DNA of 64,000 nt from Nonomuraea sp. NEAU-A123 (GCF_018603905.1 NZ_JAHFZZ010000022.1:1-64000); one strand, 5' to 3'; positions 51,419 through 59,517 are shown, counted from the first letter of the stretch. Made by a program: numbers and translations. Notes: generated by a model from the sequence alone, not told the origin.

Positions 51419-52714
51419 ATGTCCACTTTGACGATTTTCAGCTCCCTGCCCGCCCAGGCCACTGAGACGCCGGTCGGGCACAGCCGCCCGATCCCCGCCG
51501 TGCTCGGCGCCGATCTGGAGGTCCCGGTCAAGGGCGGCCGGCTCGTGACGTACGCGAACCTCGACTACGCGGCGAGCGCCCCCTGTCTGGAGCCGGTCAG
51601 CGCCGCCGTCACCGCCGCGCTCCCGGCCTACTCCAGCGTGCACCGCGGCGCGGGGTACGCTTCCCAGCTCACCACCGCCCGCTACGAGCAGGCCCGCCAC
51701 ACGGTCAGGGCCTTCGTCGGCGCCCGCCCCGACGATGCCGTGATCTTCACCCGCAACACCACCGACGCCACGAACCTGCTGGCCCGCTCCCTGCCCGAGG
51801 GCACGACCGCGGTCGTCTTCGACACCGAGCACCACGCCTCGCTCCTGCCCTGGAAGCGGTCCGTACGGCTGGCGCCGCCCGCCTTCCCCGGTGCGGCCGT
51901 CCGCGCGGCCGACGAGGCACTGGCCGGGATCGACGGCCCCAAGCTGCTGGTCGTCACCGCCGCCTCGAACGTCACCGGCGAGCTCTGGCCGATCGCCGCC
52001 CTGGCGCACATCGCGCACCGCCACGGCGCCCGGATCCTGGTGGACGCCGCCCAGTTGGTGCCGCACCGGCGGCTCAACCTGACCGCGCTCGACCTCGACT
52101 ACGTCGCCTTCTCCGGGCACAAGCTCTACGCCCCCTTCGGCGCCGGGGTGCTGATCGGCCGCCGTGACTGGCTCACGGCCGGCGAGCCGTACCTGAAGGG
52201 CGGCGGCGCGGTGCGTTCGGTCGCCGCGGATGTCCAGGAAGGCATCGAGTGGCACGACGACGCCGAGCCGCGGCACGAGGCGGGCACCCCCAACGTGCTG
52301 GGCGCCATCGCCTTGGCCGCCGCCTGTGACGCGCTCAGCGCGACCGGCTGGACCGCGCTGGTGCGCGAGGAGGAGCGGCTGATCGCCCGGCTCCGGGCCG
52401 GGCTGGCCACGATCGAGGGCGTGCGCGAGCTGTCGCTCTGGGGGCCGGACCAGCCGCGCGTGGGCATCGTCTCGTTCGTCGTGGACGGGCACTCGGCGCG
52501 TGAGGTGGCCGAGGTGCTGTCCGGCGAGTACGGGATCGGCGTGCGTGACGGCAAGTTCTGCGCGCACCCCTTCGTACGGCACCTGCTCGGCACAGCGGAC
52601 GGCGGATGCGAGGACGACACGGCGTCCGCGGTGCGTGCCTCGATCGGCATCGGCACCACGGAGGAGCACGTGGACCGCCTCGTCGACGCACTCCGCGACC
52701 TCGCCGCCCGCTGA
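51419..52714 (+). CDS. Class V aminotransferase / cysteine-desulfurase-like PLP enzyme
   Basis: A 431-residue fold-type I PLP enzyme. VTYANLDYAASAPCLEPV opens the domain, FTRNTTDATNLLARSL holds the phosphate loop, ARILVDAAQLVPHRRLNL carries the ring Asp, and VAFSGHKLYAPFGAGVLIGR the catalytic Lys in SGHK. Closest in design to SufS/CsdA-like enzymes; the desulfurase Cys loop is not clear, although DGKFCAHPF near residue 380 offers a Cys in about the right region. Control by a SAM-IV riboswitch ties it to sulfur-amino-acid metabolism. RBS AGGAGG. It ends 2 nt before the convergent DoxX gene. Confidence 0.9.
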   Translation: MSTLTIFSSLPAQATETPVGHSRPIPAVLGADLEVPVKGGRLVTYANLDYAASAPCLEPVSAAVTAALPAYSSVHRGAGYASQLTTARYEQARHTVRAFVGARPDDAVIFTRNTTDATNLLARSLPEGTTAVVFDTEHHASLLPWKRSVRLAPPAFPGAAVRAADEALAGIDGPKLLVVTAASNVTGELWPIAALAHIAHRHGARILVDAAQLVPHRRLNLTALDLDYVAFSGHKLYAPFGAGVLIGRRDWLTAGEPYLKGGGAVRSVAADVQEGIEWHDDAEPRHEAGTPNVLGAIALAAACDALSATGWTALVREEERLIARLRAGLATIEGVRELSLWGPDQPRVGIVSFVVDGHSAREVAEVLSGEYGIGVRDGKFCAHPFVRHLLGTADGGCEDDTASAVRASIGIGTTEEHVDRLVDALRDLAAR

Positions 52715-52716
52715 GG

Positions 52717-53307
52717 TCAGCCGCTTGGTGGGCGTCTGTGCGACGGCTCGTCGGCGACGGCGTCATCGAGGTTCCTCATGTCACCGTCCCGGCCGGCCGG
52801 TCGCGCGAACATGGGCGTGGTGTCGTCCGCCTCCGGTCTGATGGCGGTGGGCGGGGCGTGACCGGCGAGATCCTGCTCGGCCGCGCGGCGCTCGGCGCGC
52901 CGCCGGTACGTGCCGTGCAGGATGCCGTCGATCCCGATGCGGCCGCCGCCCAGCGCCACGAGCAGCAGGCAGACCACGCCCAGCGCGCCGGCGAGCTCCC
53001 AGCCGCCGTACTGCACCATGACGCCGTGCCCGCCGTGGACGAACATGATCGCGCCCAGCATGTCGATCAGCAGCCCGAGCGCCGCCAGCCGGACCAGCAG
53101 GCCGATGATCAGCAGAGCCCCGCCGACGCTCTCCACGACGATGGCGAACAAGGCCGACAGCTGCGGCATCGGCACGCCGATCTGAGCGAAGGCGGCGGCC
53201 GTGGCCGGCACCCCGCCCTGCAACTTCTGCCACCCGTGGGTCACGAAGATCACACCGATCGCGACTCGCGCGATCAGGGCGGCCAGATCAAAACCAATTC
53301 TTTGCAC
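52717..53307 (-). CDS. DoxX family membrane protein
   Basis: A 196-residue protein with four membrane helices (ARVAIGVIFVTHGWQKL, LSALFAIVVESVGGALLIIGLL, ALGLLIDMLGAIMFVHG, ELAGALGVVCLLLVALGGG) and a charged C-terminal tail of about 60 residues. The THGWQKL motif is typical of DoxX proteins, linked in some bacteria to thiosulfate/sulfide handling or oxidative stress membrane complexes. GTG 53307 is preceded by GGGGAGA. Divergent from the orphan nuoD. Confidence 0.88.
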   Translation of the reverse strand: MQRIGFDLAALIARVAIGVIFVTHGWQKLQGGVPATAAAFAQIGVPMPQLSALFAIVVESVGGALLIIGLLVRLAALGLLIDMLGAIMFVHGGHGVMVQYGGWELAGALGVVCLLLVALGGGRIGIDGILHGTYRRRAERRAAEQDLAGHAPPTAIRPEADDTTPMFARPAGRDGDMRNLDDAVADEPSHRRPPSG

Positions 53308-53428
53308 GGTATATCTCCCCCCGTTCCCGGTATTCCTCCCCTGTCCCGTAGGCGGAATGCGCTGGCATAACGTTCCTTGACCCTGTCCTGTGCTGGATCA
53401 CCACCACTGCTGGTGGCAGCATTGCCAT

Positions 53429-54574
53429 ATGACGGAACGCGTGGTCGGGATCGGCGTCGGGGCGAAAGAGCTGGCCACCGAGGACATGATCCTCAATATC
53501 GGCCCACAGCACCCGTCGACGCACGGCGTGCTCAGGCTGCGGCTCACCCTCGACGGCGAGCGCATCGCCACGGCCGAGCCGATCATCGGCTACATGCACC
53601 GGGGCGCGGAGAAGCTGTTCGAGGTCCGCGACTTCCGGCAGATCATCATGCTGGCCAACCGGCACGACTGGCTGGCGGGGTTCGCCAACGAGCTGGGCGT
53701 GGTCCTGGCCGCCGAGCGCATGCTGGGCATGGAGGTGCCGGTCCGGGCCGTCTGGGCGCGTACGCTGCTGGCCGAGCTCAACCGGGTGCTGAGCCACCTG
53801 ATGTTCCTCGGCTCGTACCCGCTGGAGCTGGGCGCGATCACGCCGATCTTCTACGCCTTCAACGAGCGCGAGCGCATCCAGGCCGTGATGGAGGAGATCT
53901 CCGGCGGCCGGATGCACTACATGTTCAACCGGGTCGGCGGGCTGAAGGAGGACCTGCCGCTCGGCTGGCTCGATCGGGTGTCGGAGACCGTCGCCGAGAC
54001 CCGGCGCCGCGTGCCGGACATCGAGGACCTCATCCTGAACAACGAGATCTTCCTCGCCCGCACCAAGGGCGTCGGCGTCCTGTCCCGCGAGCAGGTCCTG
54101 CAGTACGGCGTGAGCGGCCCCATCGCCCGCGCCTCCGGCGTCGACATCGACCTGCGCCGCGACCAGCCGTACCTCGCCTATCCCGAGCTGCCGGTGAAGG
54201 TCGTCACGCGCACCGCGGGCGACTGCCACGCCCGCTTCGAGATCCTGCTCGAGCAGCTCAAGGTCTCGCTGGAGCTGGCCGACGCCTGCGTCGAACGGCT
54301 GCGCTCGCTGCCGCCGGGCCCCATCAACCAGCGGCTGCCCAAGGTGCTGAAGGTGCCGGAGGGGCACACCTACGCCTGGACCGAGAACCCACTCGGCATC
54401 AACGGCTACTACCTCGTGTCCAAGGGAGACAAGACCCCATGGCGGCTCAAGCTGCGCTCCGCCTCCTACAGCAACATCCAGGTGCTCCGGGAGATGCTGC
54501 CGGGGCACCTCGTGGCCGACATGGTGGCGATTCTCGGCTCGATGTTCTTCGTTGTGGGTGACATCGACAAGTGA
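53429..54574 (+). CDS. nuoD: NADH-quinone oxidoreductase subunit D homologue (orphan)
   Basis: A 381-residue NuoD (49-kDa subunit) homologue. GPQHPSTHGVLRLRLTLDGE, GYMHRGAEKLFE, GAITPIFYAFNERERIQ, GGRMHYMFNRVGGL, GVSGPIARASGVDIDLR and the C-terminal GHLVADMVAILGSMFFVVGDIDK are all clear. No other nuo gene is here, so it is an extra copy. The quinone-site tyrosine of canonical NuoD (Asp-Tyr pair) is Trp81 here (HDW), while the conserved HRG arginine (Arg58) remains. Its GTGA overlaps the acyltransferase start. ATG 53429 is preferred to the codon at 53390. Confidence 0.88.
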   Translation: MTERVVGIGVGAKELATEDMILNIGPQHPSTHGVLRLRLTLDGERIATAEPIIGYMHRGAEKLFEVRDFRQIIMLANRHDWLAGFANELGVVLAAERMLGMEVPVRAVWARTLLAELNRVLSHLMFLGSYPLELGAITPIFYAFNERERIQAVMEEISGGRMHYMFNRVGGLKEDLPLGWLDRVSETVAETRRRVPDIEDLILNNEIFLARTKGVGVLSREQVLQYGVSGPIARASGVDIDLRRDQPYLAYPELPVKVVTRTAGDCHARFEILLEQLKVSLELADACVERLRSLPPGPINQRLPKVLKVPEGHTYAWTENPLGINGYYLVSKGDKTPWRLKLRSASYSNIQVLREMLPGHLVADMVAILGSMFFVVGDIDK

Positions 54575-55677
54575 CCGGCGTCGTGACTCCCCAGCGAGAC
54601 AAATACGTCGACTGGCTGCGCGCCCTCAGCCTGATCGTCGTGGTGGTGTGGCACTGGGCGTTCACCATCCTGCAGTGGAAGCCGGAGGGTCCCGAGCCGA
54701 CCAGCCCGCTGGGCTTCACCTCGGGGCTGTGGATACTCACCTGGCTGCTTCAGGTGCTGCCGCTCTTCTTCTACGTCGGCGGCCACGTCCACCTGCTGTC
54801 GTGGAACCGCGCCCAGGCCCGCGGCGTCGGGATCGGCCGGTTCGTCTGGCGGCGCATCCGCGCGCTGTCCGCCCCCGCGCTCGTGCTGGCGGGGGCGTGG
54901 ATCGCCATCGGCGCGGTCGTGACCTGGGTGTTCCACGTCGAGTGGATGTGGCGGGTGGTGCTGCTCGTGCTCAGCCCGCTCTGGTTCCTCGGCGTCTATC
55001 TGGTGCTGATCGCGCTGCTGCCCGTGGCGCTGTGGCTGCACCGCCACTACGACGTGCTGGTGCTCATCTGGCTGGGCGGCGCCGCCCTGGTGGTCGACGT
55101 GATCCGCTTCCGGTACGGCGTCGAGTGGGTCGGCTGGCTGAACATGATCATTGTCTGGGGGCTGGCCCACCAGGCCGGCTTCTTCTACGACCGGGTCGTC
55201 ATCCTGCCCCGGCGCTATGACGTGGGCATCCTGTGGACGGGGCTGTTCGCCCTGTTCGGCCTCGTCTACTCCGGCATCTACCCGGGCTCGATGGTCGGGG
55301 TGCCCGGCGACAAGTGGTCGAACATGGCTCCGCCCACCTTCGTCATCGTGGCGCTGCTGCTCTTCCAGATCGGGCTGGTGGAGGTGTTGCGGCCGTCGAT
55401 GGAGCGGGTCCTGGAGAAGCCCGGGTGGCGCCGGGTCAACGACACCATCAACCGCTTCGCCCTGCCGCTGTTCCTCTTCCACACCACCGGTATGGCGATC
55501 GCGCTGGGCCTGCTGTGGTGGTTCTTCGGCACGCTCGGCGGCGAGGTGCCACCGGACCTCAGATGGTGGCTGGAGCGCCCGCTCGCCATCCTGGGCCCGC
55601 TGGTCTGCACCCTCCCGGTCGTCTACCTCTTCAGCCGCCGACGAGCCTCTGCCGAACATGTGCATGACAAACGTTGA
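54571..55677 (+). CDS. Acyltransferase family 3 membrane protein
   Basis: A 368-residue integral membrane acyltransferase (OafA/YrhL-like) with about ten helices. RDKYVDWLRALSLIVVVVWHW (catalytic His in the first helix) and the GRFVWRRIRALSAPALV motif (R-x10-R type) mark the family. Such enzymes O-acylate surface sugars, lipids or natural products. GTG 54571 overlaps the nuoD stop (GTGA), so the two are translated together although a functional link is not obvious. Confidence 0.87.
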   Translation: MTGVVTPQRDKYVDWLRALSLIVVVVWHWAFTILQWKPEGPEPTSPLGFTSGLWILTWLLQVLPLFFYVGGHVHLLSWNRAQARGVGIGRFVWRRIRALSAPALVLAGAWIAIGAVVTWVFHVEWMWRVVLLVLSPLWFLGVYLVLIALLPVALWLHRHYDVLVLIWLGGAALVVDVIRFRYGVEWVGWLNMIIVWGLAHQAGFFYDRVVILPRRYDVGILWTGLFALFGLVYSGIYPGSMVGVPGDKWSNMAPPTFVIVALLLFQIGLVEVLRPSMERVLEKPGWRRVNDTINRFALPLFLFHTTGMAIALGLLWWFFGTLGGEVPPDLRWWLERPLAILGPLVCTLPVVYLFSRRRASAEHVHDKR

Positions 55678-55699
55678 ACATGGCCGCTAGGCTGGAAAC

Positions 55700-55900
55700 A
55701 TGATGGCGAACATCGGGTTCCGGGCCACCCCCGAGGACGAACGCATCATCCAGGCCGCCATGCGGGAGGGCGAGCGGACCAGCGACGTGATTCGGCGCGC
55801 GCTCCGCCTGCTCGAACGGGAGGTCTGGCTCACGCAGGCACGCGCCGACGCCAAGCGGCTGGCCGACGAGGACCTGTCCGAGGAAGAGGACGCCTGGTGA
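55700..55900 (+). CDS. Ribbon-helix-helix antitoxin (MazE-like)
   Basis: A 66-residue CopG/MazE-type antitoxin. ANIGFRATPEDERIIQAAMREGERTSDVIRRALRLLER forms the ribbon-helix-helix DNA-binding unit; the acidic tail RLADEDLSEEEDAW is the disordered toxin-binding arm. It should repress its own operon and neutralise the MazF encoded next. The stop overlaps the toxin start (GTGA at 55897-55900). Confidence 0.88.
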   Translation: MMANIGFRATPEDERIIQAAMREGERTSDVIRRALRLLEREVWLTQARADAKRLADEDLSEEEDAW

Positions 55901-56214
55901 TTCGCGGCGCCATCTACCGAATCGACCTAGGCGACGCGAAGAGGGGACACGAGCAGCGTGGTCGCCGCTACGGCCTCGTGCTCAGTCCCGCGGACATGTC
56001 GTGGAGCGTGGCCACGGTGATCCCCACTTCCACCAGCGCGCATGCCGCCCTCTTCCGCCCCGAGGTGGAGTTCGGCGGGCAGCGGACCAAGCTGCTCGTC
56101 GACCAGATCCGCACGATCGACGTCAGCTTCATCCACGGAGAGCCTGTCTACTACCTGGGCCGCGACGAACTCGCCGAAGTCGAGCATGCGGTCATGCACT
56201 ATCTGGGCCGCTGA
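55897..56214 (+). CDS. MazF/PemK family endoribonuclease toxin
   Basis: A 105-residue MazF-fold toxin. IRGAIYRIDLGDAKRGHEQRGRRYGLVLSP gives the first strand and the conserved Arg; VIPTSTSAHAALFRPEVEF carries the catalytic Thr/Ser loop; KLLVDQIRTIDVSFI is the conserved last core. Likely cuts single-stranded RNA at a short sequence when antitoxin is lost. Its 3' end overlaps the convergent DUF3180 gene by 16 nt. Confidence 0.9.
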   Translation: MIRGAIYRIDLGDAKRGHEQRGRRYGLVLSPADMSWSVATVIPTSTSAHAALFRPEVEFGGQRTKLLVDQIRTIDVSFIHGEPVYYLGRDELAEVEHAVMHYLGR

Positions 56215-56654
56215 TCCTCCGGGTCCTTCGGGATGCGGCAGGCGTGCTCCAGGAAGAGGGCGGCGCAGACCAGCACCACGAACGCCAGCAGCGAGCCCGT
56301 CGCGATGAAGAACTCGGCCCGCGGCGTCTCCCTGGTGAACAACTGGACCGTGTGCAGGGCGAACCCGCCGAAGAAGCCCGCGAACACCGCCCCCACGTAG
56401 GCCGACGCCTTGCCCAGTGCCGCCAGCCGGGCCACCGCCAGGGGCTCGACCGGCTTGGTGTCAGGTTTGTGGTCGATCCTGGCCTTCGTCGCCCACCCGC
56501 TGTAAGCCTCACCGATGGCCAGCAGCAGAACGGTGGGGATGGCGGTCCACGGCACGATGGGGAGGTCGGCGTAGAACTCCCGGACCACAATCCAGGAGAT
56601 CAACGCCACGATCACGATGATGCCGACCAGCAGGCCGGGGCGGGTGGGCCTCAA
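56199..56654 (-). CDS. DUF3180 membrane protein
   Basis: A 151-residue protein with four membrane helices and the DUF3180 pattern (MRPTRPGLLVGIIVIVALISW, LPIVPWTAIPTVLLLAIGEAYSGW, AARLAALGKASAYVGAVFAGFFGGFAL, then a last helix). Equivalent of mycobacterial Rv3605c, always next to folK. Function unknown. Start overlaps the folK stop (ATGA, 56651-56654), so it is the last gene of the folate operon. Confidence 0.9.
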   Translation of the reverse strand: MRPTRPGLLVGIIVIVALISWIVVREFYADLPIVPWTAIPTVLLLAIGEAYSGWATKARIDHKPDTKPVEPLAVARLAALGKASAYVGAVFAGFFGGFALHTVQLFTRETPRAEFFIATGSLLAFVVLVCAALFLEHACRIPKDPEDQRPR

Positions 56655-57154
56655 TCCGGCCTCTGGAGCTTGAGATCCTCACGCAGCCGTACGCCGCTCT
56701 GGTCGAGGTCCGTGAGCAGGTCGGCGACCTGACCCTGGCCGGGCAGCACGCCGTCCGGGTCCACCTCCGACCAGGGGACGAGGACGAAGGCCCGCTCATG
56801 CGCGAGCGGATGCGGCAACCTCAGGTCGGGGTCGTCGGAGATCGTGCCGCCCACGGTGATCAGGTCGATGTCGAGCGTACGCGGACCCCAGCGTTCCTTG
56901 CGCTCCCGCCCGAAGGCGTTCTCGACGTTCTGTGCCCGCTCCAGCAGCGCGCGCGGCTGGAGCGTGGTCTCGGCGATGACGATCGCGTTGAGGAAGGGGC
57001 GCTGCCCGGCGGGACCGCCGACCGGGTCGGTCTCGTAGACGGGCGAGGCCGCGACGAACGACAGCCCCGGCGCGTCGAACAGTGTGTCGATGGCGCCCTG
57101 CAACGTCTGGAAGCGCCGGCCGAGATTGCTGCCGAGAGACAGTACGACGTTCAC
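56651..57154 (-). CDS. folK: 2-Amino-4-hydroxy-6-hydroxymethyldihydropteridine pyrophosphokinase
   Basis: A 167-residue HPPK of folate synthesis. LSLGSNLGRRFQTLQGAIDTL, SPVYETDPVGG, FLNAIVIAETTL and the signature RWGPRTLDIDLI (with the metal-binding Asp pair) are intact. GTG 57154 has GGGGAG 9 nt upstream and gives the usual V-x-LSLGSN start. Co-transcribed with folB, 25 nt upstream, and with DUF3180. Confidence 0.96.
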   Translation of the reverse strand: MNVVLSLGSNLGRRFQTLQGAIDTLFDAPGLSFVAASPVYETDPVGGPAGQRPFLNAIVIAETTLQPRALLERAQNVENAFGRERKERWGPRTLDIDLITVGGTISDDPDLRLPHPLAHERAFVLVPWSEVDPDGVLPGQGQVADLLTDLDQSGVRLREDLKLQRPD

Positions 57155-57179
57155 CTGCTGCTCCCCTCGATCACGACGT

Positions 57180-57545
57180 TCATTCGCGACTCCGTTGGAT
57201 GGTGACGACCACGTCGTCGAACGGCAGCGGGATCGGTGCCGCGGGCTTGTGCACACTCACCTCGACCGACTCCACCAGGCCGGCGGCCAGGCAGACGTCG
57301 GCGAGGCGCTGCGCGAGCGTCTCGATCAGCTCGACCGGCTCGCCTTCCACGACCCCGACCAGCGCCTGGGCGAGCTCGCCATAGTGGACCGTCTTGGTGA
57401 GGTCGTCGGAGGCGGCGGCGGGCGCGGTGTCGAGGAACAGCGTCGCGTCGACCACGAACTCCTGCCCCAGCTCACGCTCGGCTGCCAGCACGCCGTGTCG
57501 TCCCCGGGCCCGCAGGCCCTTCAGCGCGATGCGATCAGACCTCAA
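57180..57545 (-). CDS. folB: Dihydroneopterin aldolase
   Basis: A 121-residue FolB. DRIALKGLRARGRHGVLAAERELGQEF (with the conserved Glu in ERELGQ), TVHYGELAQAL, PVELIETLAQRLADVCL and SVEVSVHKPAAPIP with the catalytic Lys are present. TTG 57545 is chosen because GAGGAGGAAG lies about 6 nt upstream and the length then fits the family; the ATG at 57572 would add nine residues. It overlaps the NTF2-like stop by 11 nt. Confidence 0.93.
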   Translation of the reverse strand: MRSDRIALKGLRARGRHGVLAAERELGQEFVVDATLFLDTAPAAASDDLTKTVHYGELAQALVGVVEGEPVELIETLAQRLADVCLAAGLVESVEVSVHKPAAPIPLPFDDVVVTIQRSRE

Positions 57546-57978
57546 GCTCGCCTTCCTCCTCGTCGTCGTCACCCTGGAGCACCGGCGAACCGTGGTGCAT
57601 CCACAGCCGCCAGCCCTGCGCCGTGCGCACGTAGACGTTACTGGCCACCACCTTGCCGGCGGCGAAGCTGGACTCGCCCTCCTCGCCGGCGGTGAGGATG
57701 TTCTCGACGCAGGTGAGCACGGCCACGTCGCCCAGCACGGTGGTGTTGACGTCGGTCAGCACGAACTGGATGTAGGTGGTGTTGGCCATGATGAGCGCCC
57801 AGGAGCGCAGCACCTCGGACCGCCCGGACAGCAGGGTCCAGCCCGGATGCACGCAGCTGACCTGCTCGTCGGCGGAGTCCTCCGCCCAGATCTCGGTCAT
57901 CTTGTCGAGGTTGGCGTCCTCGATCGCGAGATAGAAGTCCTGGTTGACCGTCTCGATCGCGGCGGTGTCGACACTCAT
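57535..57978 (-). CDS. NTF2-like (SnoaL) protein of the folate operon
   Basis: A 147-residue cone-fold protein. AAIETVNQDFYLAIEDANLDKMTEIWAEDSADEQVSCVHPGWTLLSGRSEVLRSW is the standard NTF2-like start, followed by beta strands and LWMHHGSPV, then an acidic tail (DDDEEEGELEV). Conserved within actinobacterial fol operons; its function is unknown, though the fold would suit a pterin-binding or shunt-enzyme role. ATG 57978 overlaps the folP stop (ATGA) and its stop lies inside folB, so translation is fully coupled. Confidence 0.88.
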   Translation of the reverse strand: MSVDTAAIETVNQDFYLAIEDANLDKMTEIWAEDSADEQVSCVHPGWTLLSGRSEVLRSWALIMANTTYIQFVLTDVNTTVLGDVAVLTCVENILTAGEEGESSFAAGKVVASNVYVRTAQGWRLWMHHGSPVLQGDDDEEEGELEV

Positions 57979-58814
57979 GTGTTGGCTCCGGGTCTCTTCC
58001 ATGCGGCGGCCACGCGCACGGCATCGGCATTGGGACCTACTTCGTGCACTCGTACGCACCAGGCGCCGGCGTGCGCGGCCAGCGCCGTCACGGCCACCGT
58101 GGCGTCGTCGCTGCGGCTGAACGGGCGCGGCGTGCCGTCGGCGTCGGCGAGCAGCCGCCCCAGGAACCGCTTGCGCGAGGCCCCGATCAGCAGCGGATAA
58201 CCCAGATCGGCCAGCTCCCCCATCCCGGCGAGCAGCGCCCAGTTGTGCGCGGGGTTCTTCGCGAAGCCCAGCCCGGGGTCGATCACGATCTGCCGCTCGG
58301 CCACGCCTTCGGCCAGCACCAGGTCGACCCGCTTGGCGAGCTCCTCGCGCACCTCGGTCACGACGTCGGTGTAGACGGCCCGGCGCTCCATGTCATGACT
58401 GTGGCCGCGCCAGTGCATCACCACGTAGTCGACGCCGGTGGCGGCCACCACGCGGGGCATGGCCGGATCGGCCAGGCCGCCGCTCACGTCGTTGACCAGG
58501 CTCGCCCCCGCCTCCACCGCGGCCTTGGCGACCTCGGCCCGCATGGTGTCGACGCTGACCGTCACTCCCTCGGCGCTGAGCGCTCTGATCACCGGCACGA
58601 CGCGGGCCAGCTCCTCGTCGAGCGGCACCCTGGCGGCGCCGGGGCGGGTGGACTCACCGCCCACGTCGACGATGTCGGCCCCCTCACCTACCAGCTCCAG
58701 ACCGTGCCGGATCGCGGCCGCCTCGTCGAACCACATGCCGCCGTCGGAGAACGAGTCCGGCGTGACATTGACCACGCCCATGACGAGGCACCGCGCCCCA
58801 GCTCCGACAACCAT
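57975..58814 (-). CDS. folP: Dihydropteroate synthase
   Basis: A 279-residue TIM-barrel enzyme joining pABA to the pterin, the sulfonamide target. VMGVVNVTPDSFSDGG with the metal-site Asn, VDVGGESTRPGA, VSVDTMRAEVA, LVNDVSGGL and IVIDPGLGFAKNPAHNW are all in place. ATG 58814 gives a normal N-terminus. Separated from folE by 128 nt that carry the 14-bp tandem repeats. Confidence 0.96.
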   Translation of the reverse strand: MVVGAGARCLVMGVVNVTPDSFSDGGMWFDEAAAIRHGLELVGEGADIVDVGGESTRPGAARVPLDEELARVVPVIRALSAEGVTVSVDTMRAEVAKAAVEAGASLVNDVSGGLADPAMPRVVAATGVDYVVMHWRGHSHDMERRAVYTDVVTEVREELAKRVDLVLAEGVAERQIVIDPGLGFAKNPAHNWALLAGMGELADLGYPLLIGASRKRFLGRLLADADGTPRPFSRSDDATVAVTALAAHAGAWCVRVHEVGPNADAVRVAAAWKRPGANT

Positions 58815-58897
58815 GCCCCAAGCCTAGGCGGTCGTGGTTGGTGGGGTCTGTGGAGGGTACCCACACGAAAATAACAATCCGATCCGTGCCATCTCGC

Positions 58898-58953
58898 GCT
58901 TTATCGGTGCAGCTTTATCCGTGCAGCTTTAACGGTGCAGCTTTATCGGTGCA
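58898..58953. repeat. Four tandem 14-bp repeats at the 3' end of folE
   Basis: Units GCTTTAT(C/A)(G/C)GTGCA at 58898, 58912, 58926 and 58940, with one or two substitutions. Read on the minus strand the first unit contains the last three folE codons and its TAA; three further copies follow in the intergenic space. Confidence 0.9.
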
Positions 58954-59517
58954 GGATAAGCGCCATCGCCTCAGCGCGGGTCTTGTCACTCGTACGGAAG
59001 TCACCGCGCACCGCCGACGTCACCGTCTTGGCACCCGGCTTGCGGACCCCGCGCATGGTCATGCACAGGTGCTCGCACTCCACCACCACGATCACCCCGC
59101 GCGGCTCCAGCACCCGCATCAGGGCGTCGGCGATCTGCGACGTCATCCGCTCCTGCACCTGCGGGCGGCGGGCGAACACGTCCACCAGGCGGGCCAGCTT
59201 GGACAGCCCGGTCACCTGGCCGCGCTCGTTGGGGATGTAGCCCACGTGGGCCACCCCGTGGAAGGGCACCAGGTGGTGTTCGCAGGTGGAGTAGACCTCG
59301 ATGTCCCTGACGAGCACCATCTCGTCGTGGTCGACGTCGAACACCTTGTTGAGCACGTCCTCCGGCGTCTGTCCGAGGCCGGAGAACTGCTCGGCGTAGG
59401 CCCGGGCCACCCGGGAAGGGGTGTCGAGGAGGCCGTCACGGTCGGGATCCTCGCCGATGGCGTACAGGATCTCGCGGACGGCCTTCTCGATCCGGCCCAG
59501 GTCTACGTCGTGCGACT

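Noticed and set aside
58898..58953. CRISPR-like array
   Set aside because: Units are 14 bp with no spacers; simple tandem repeat.
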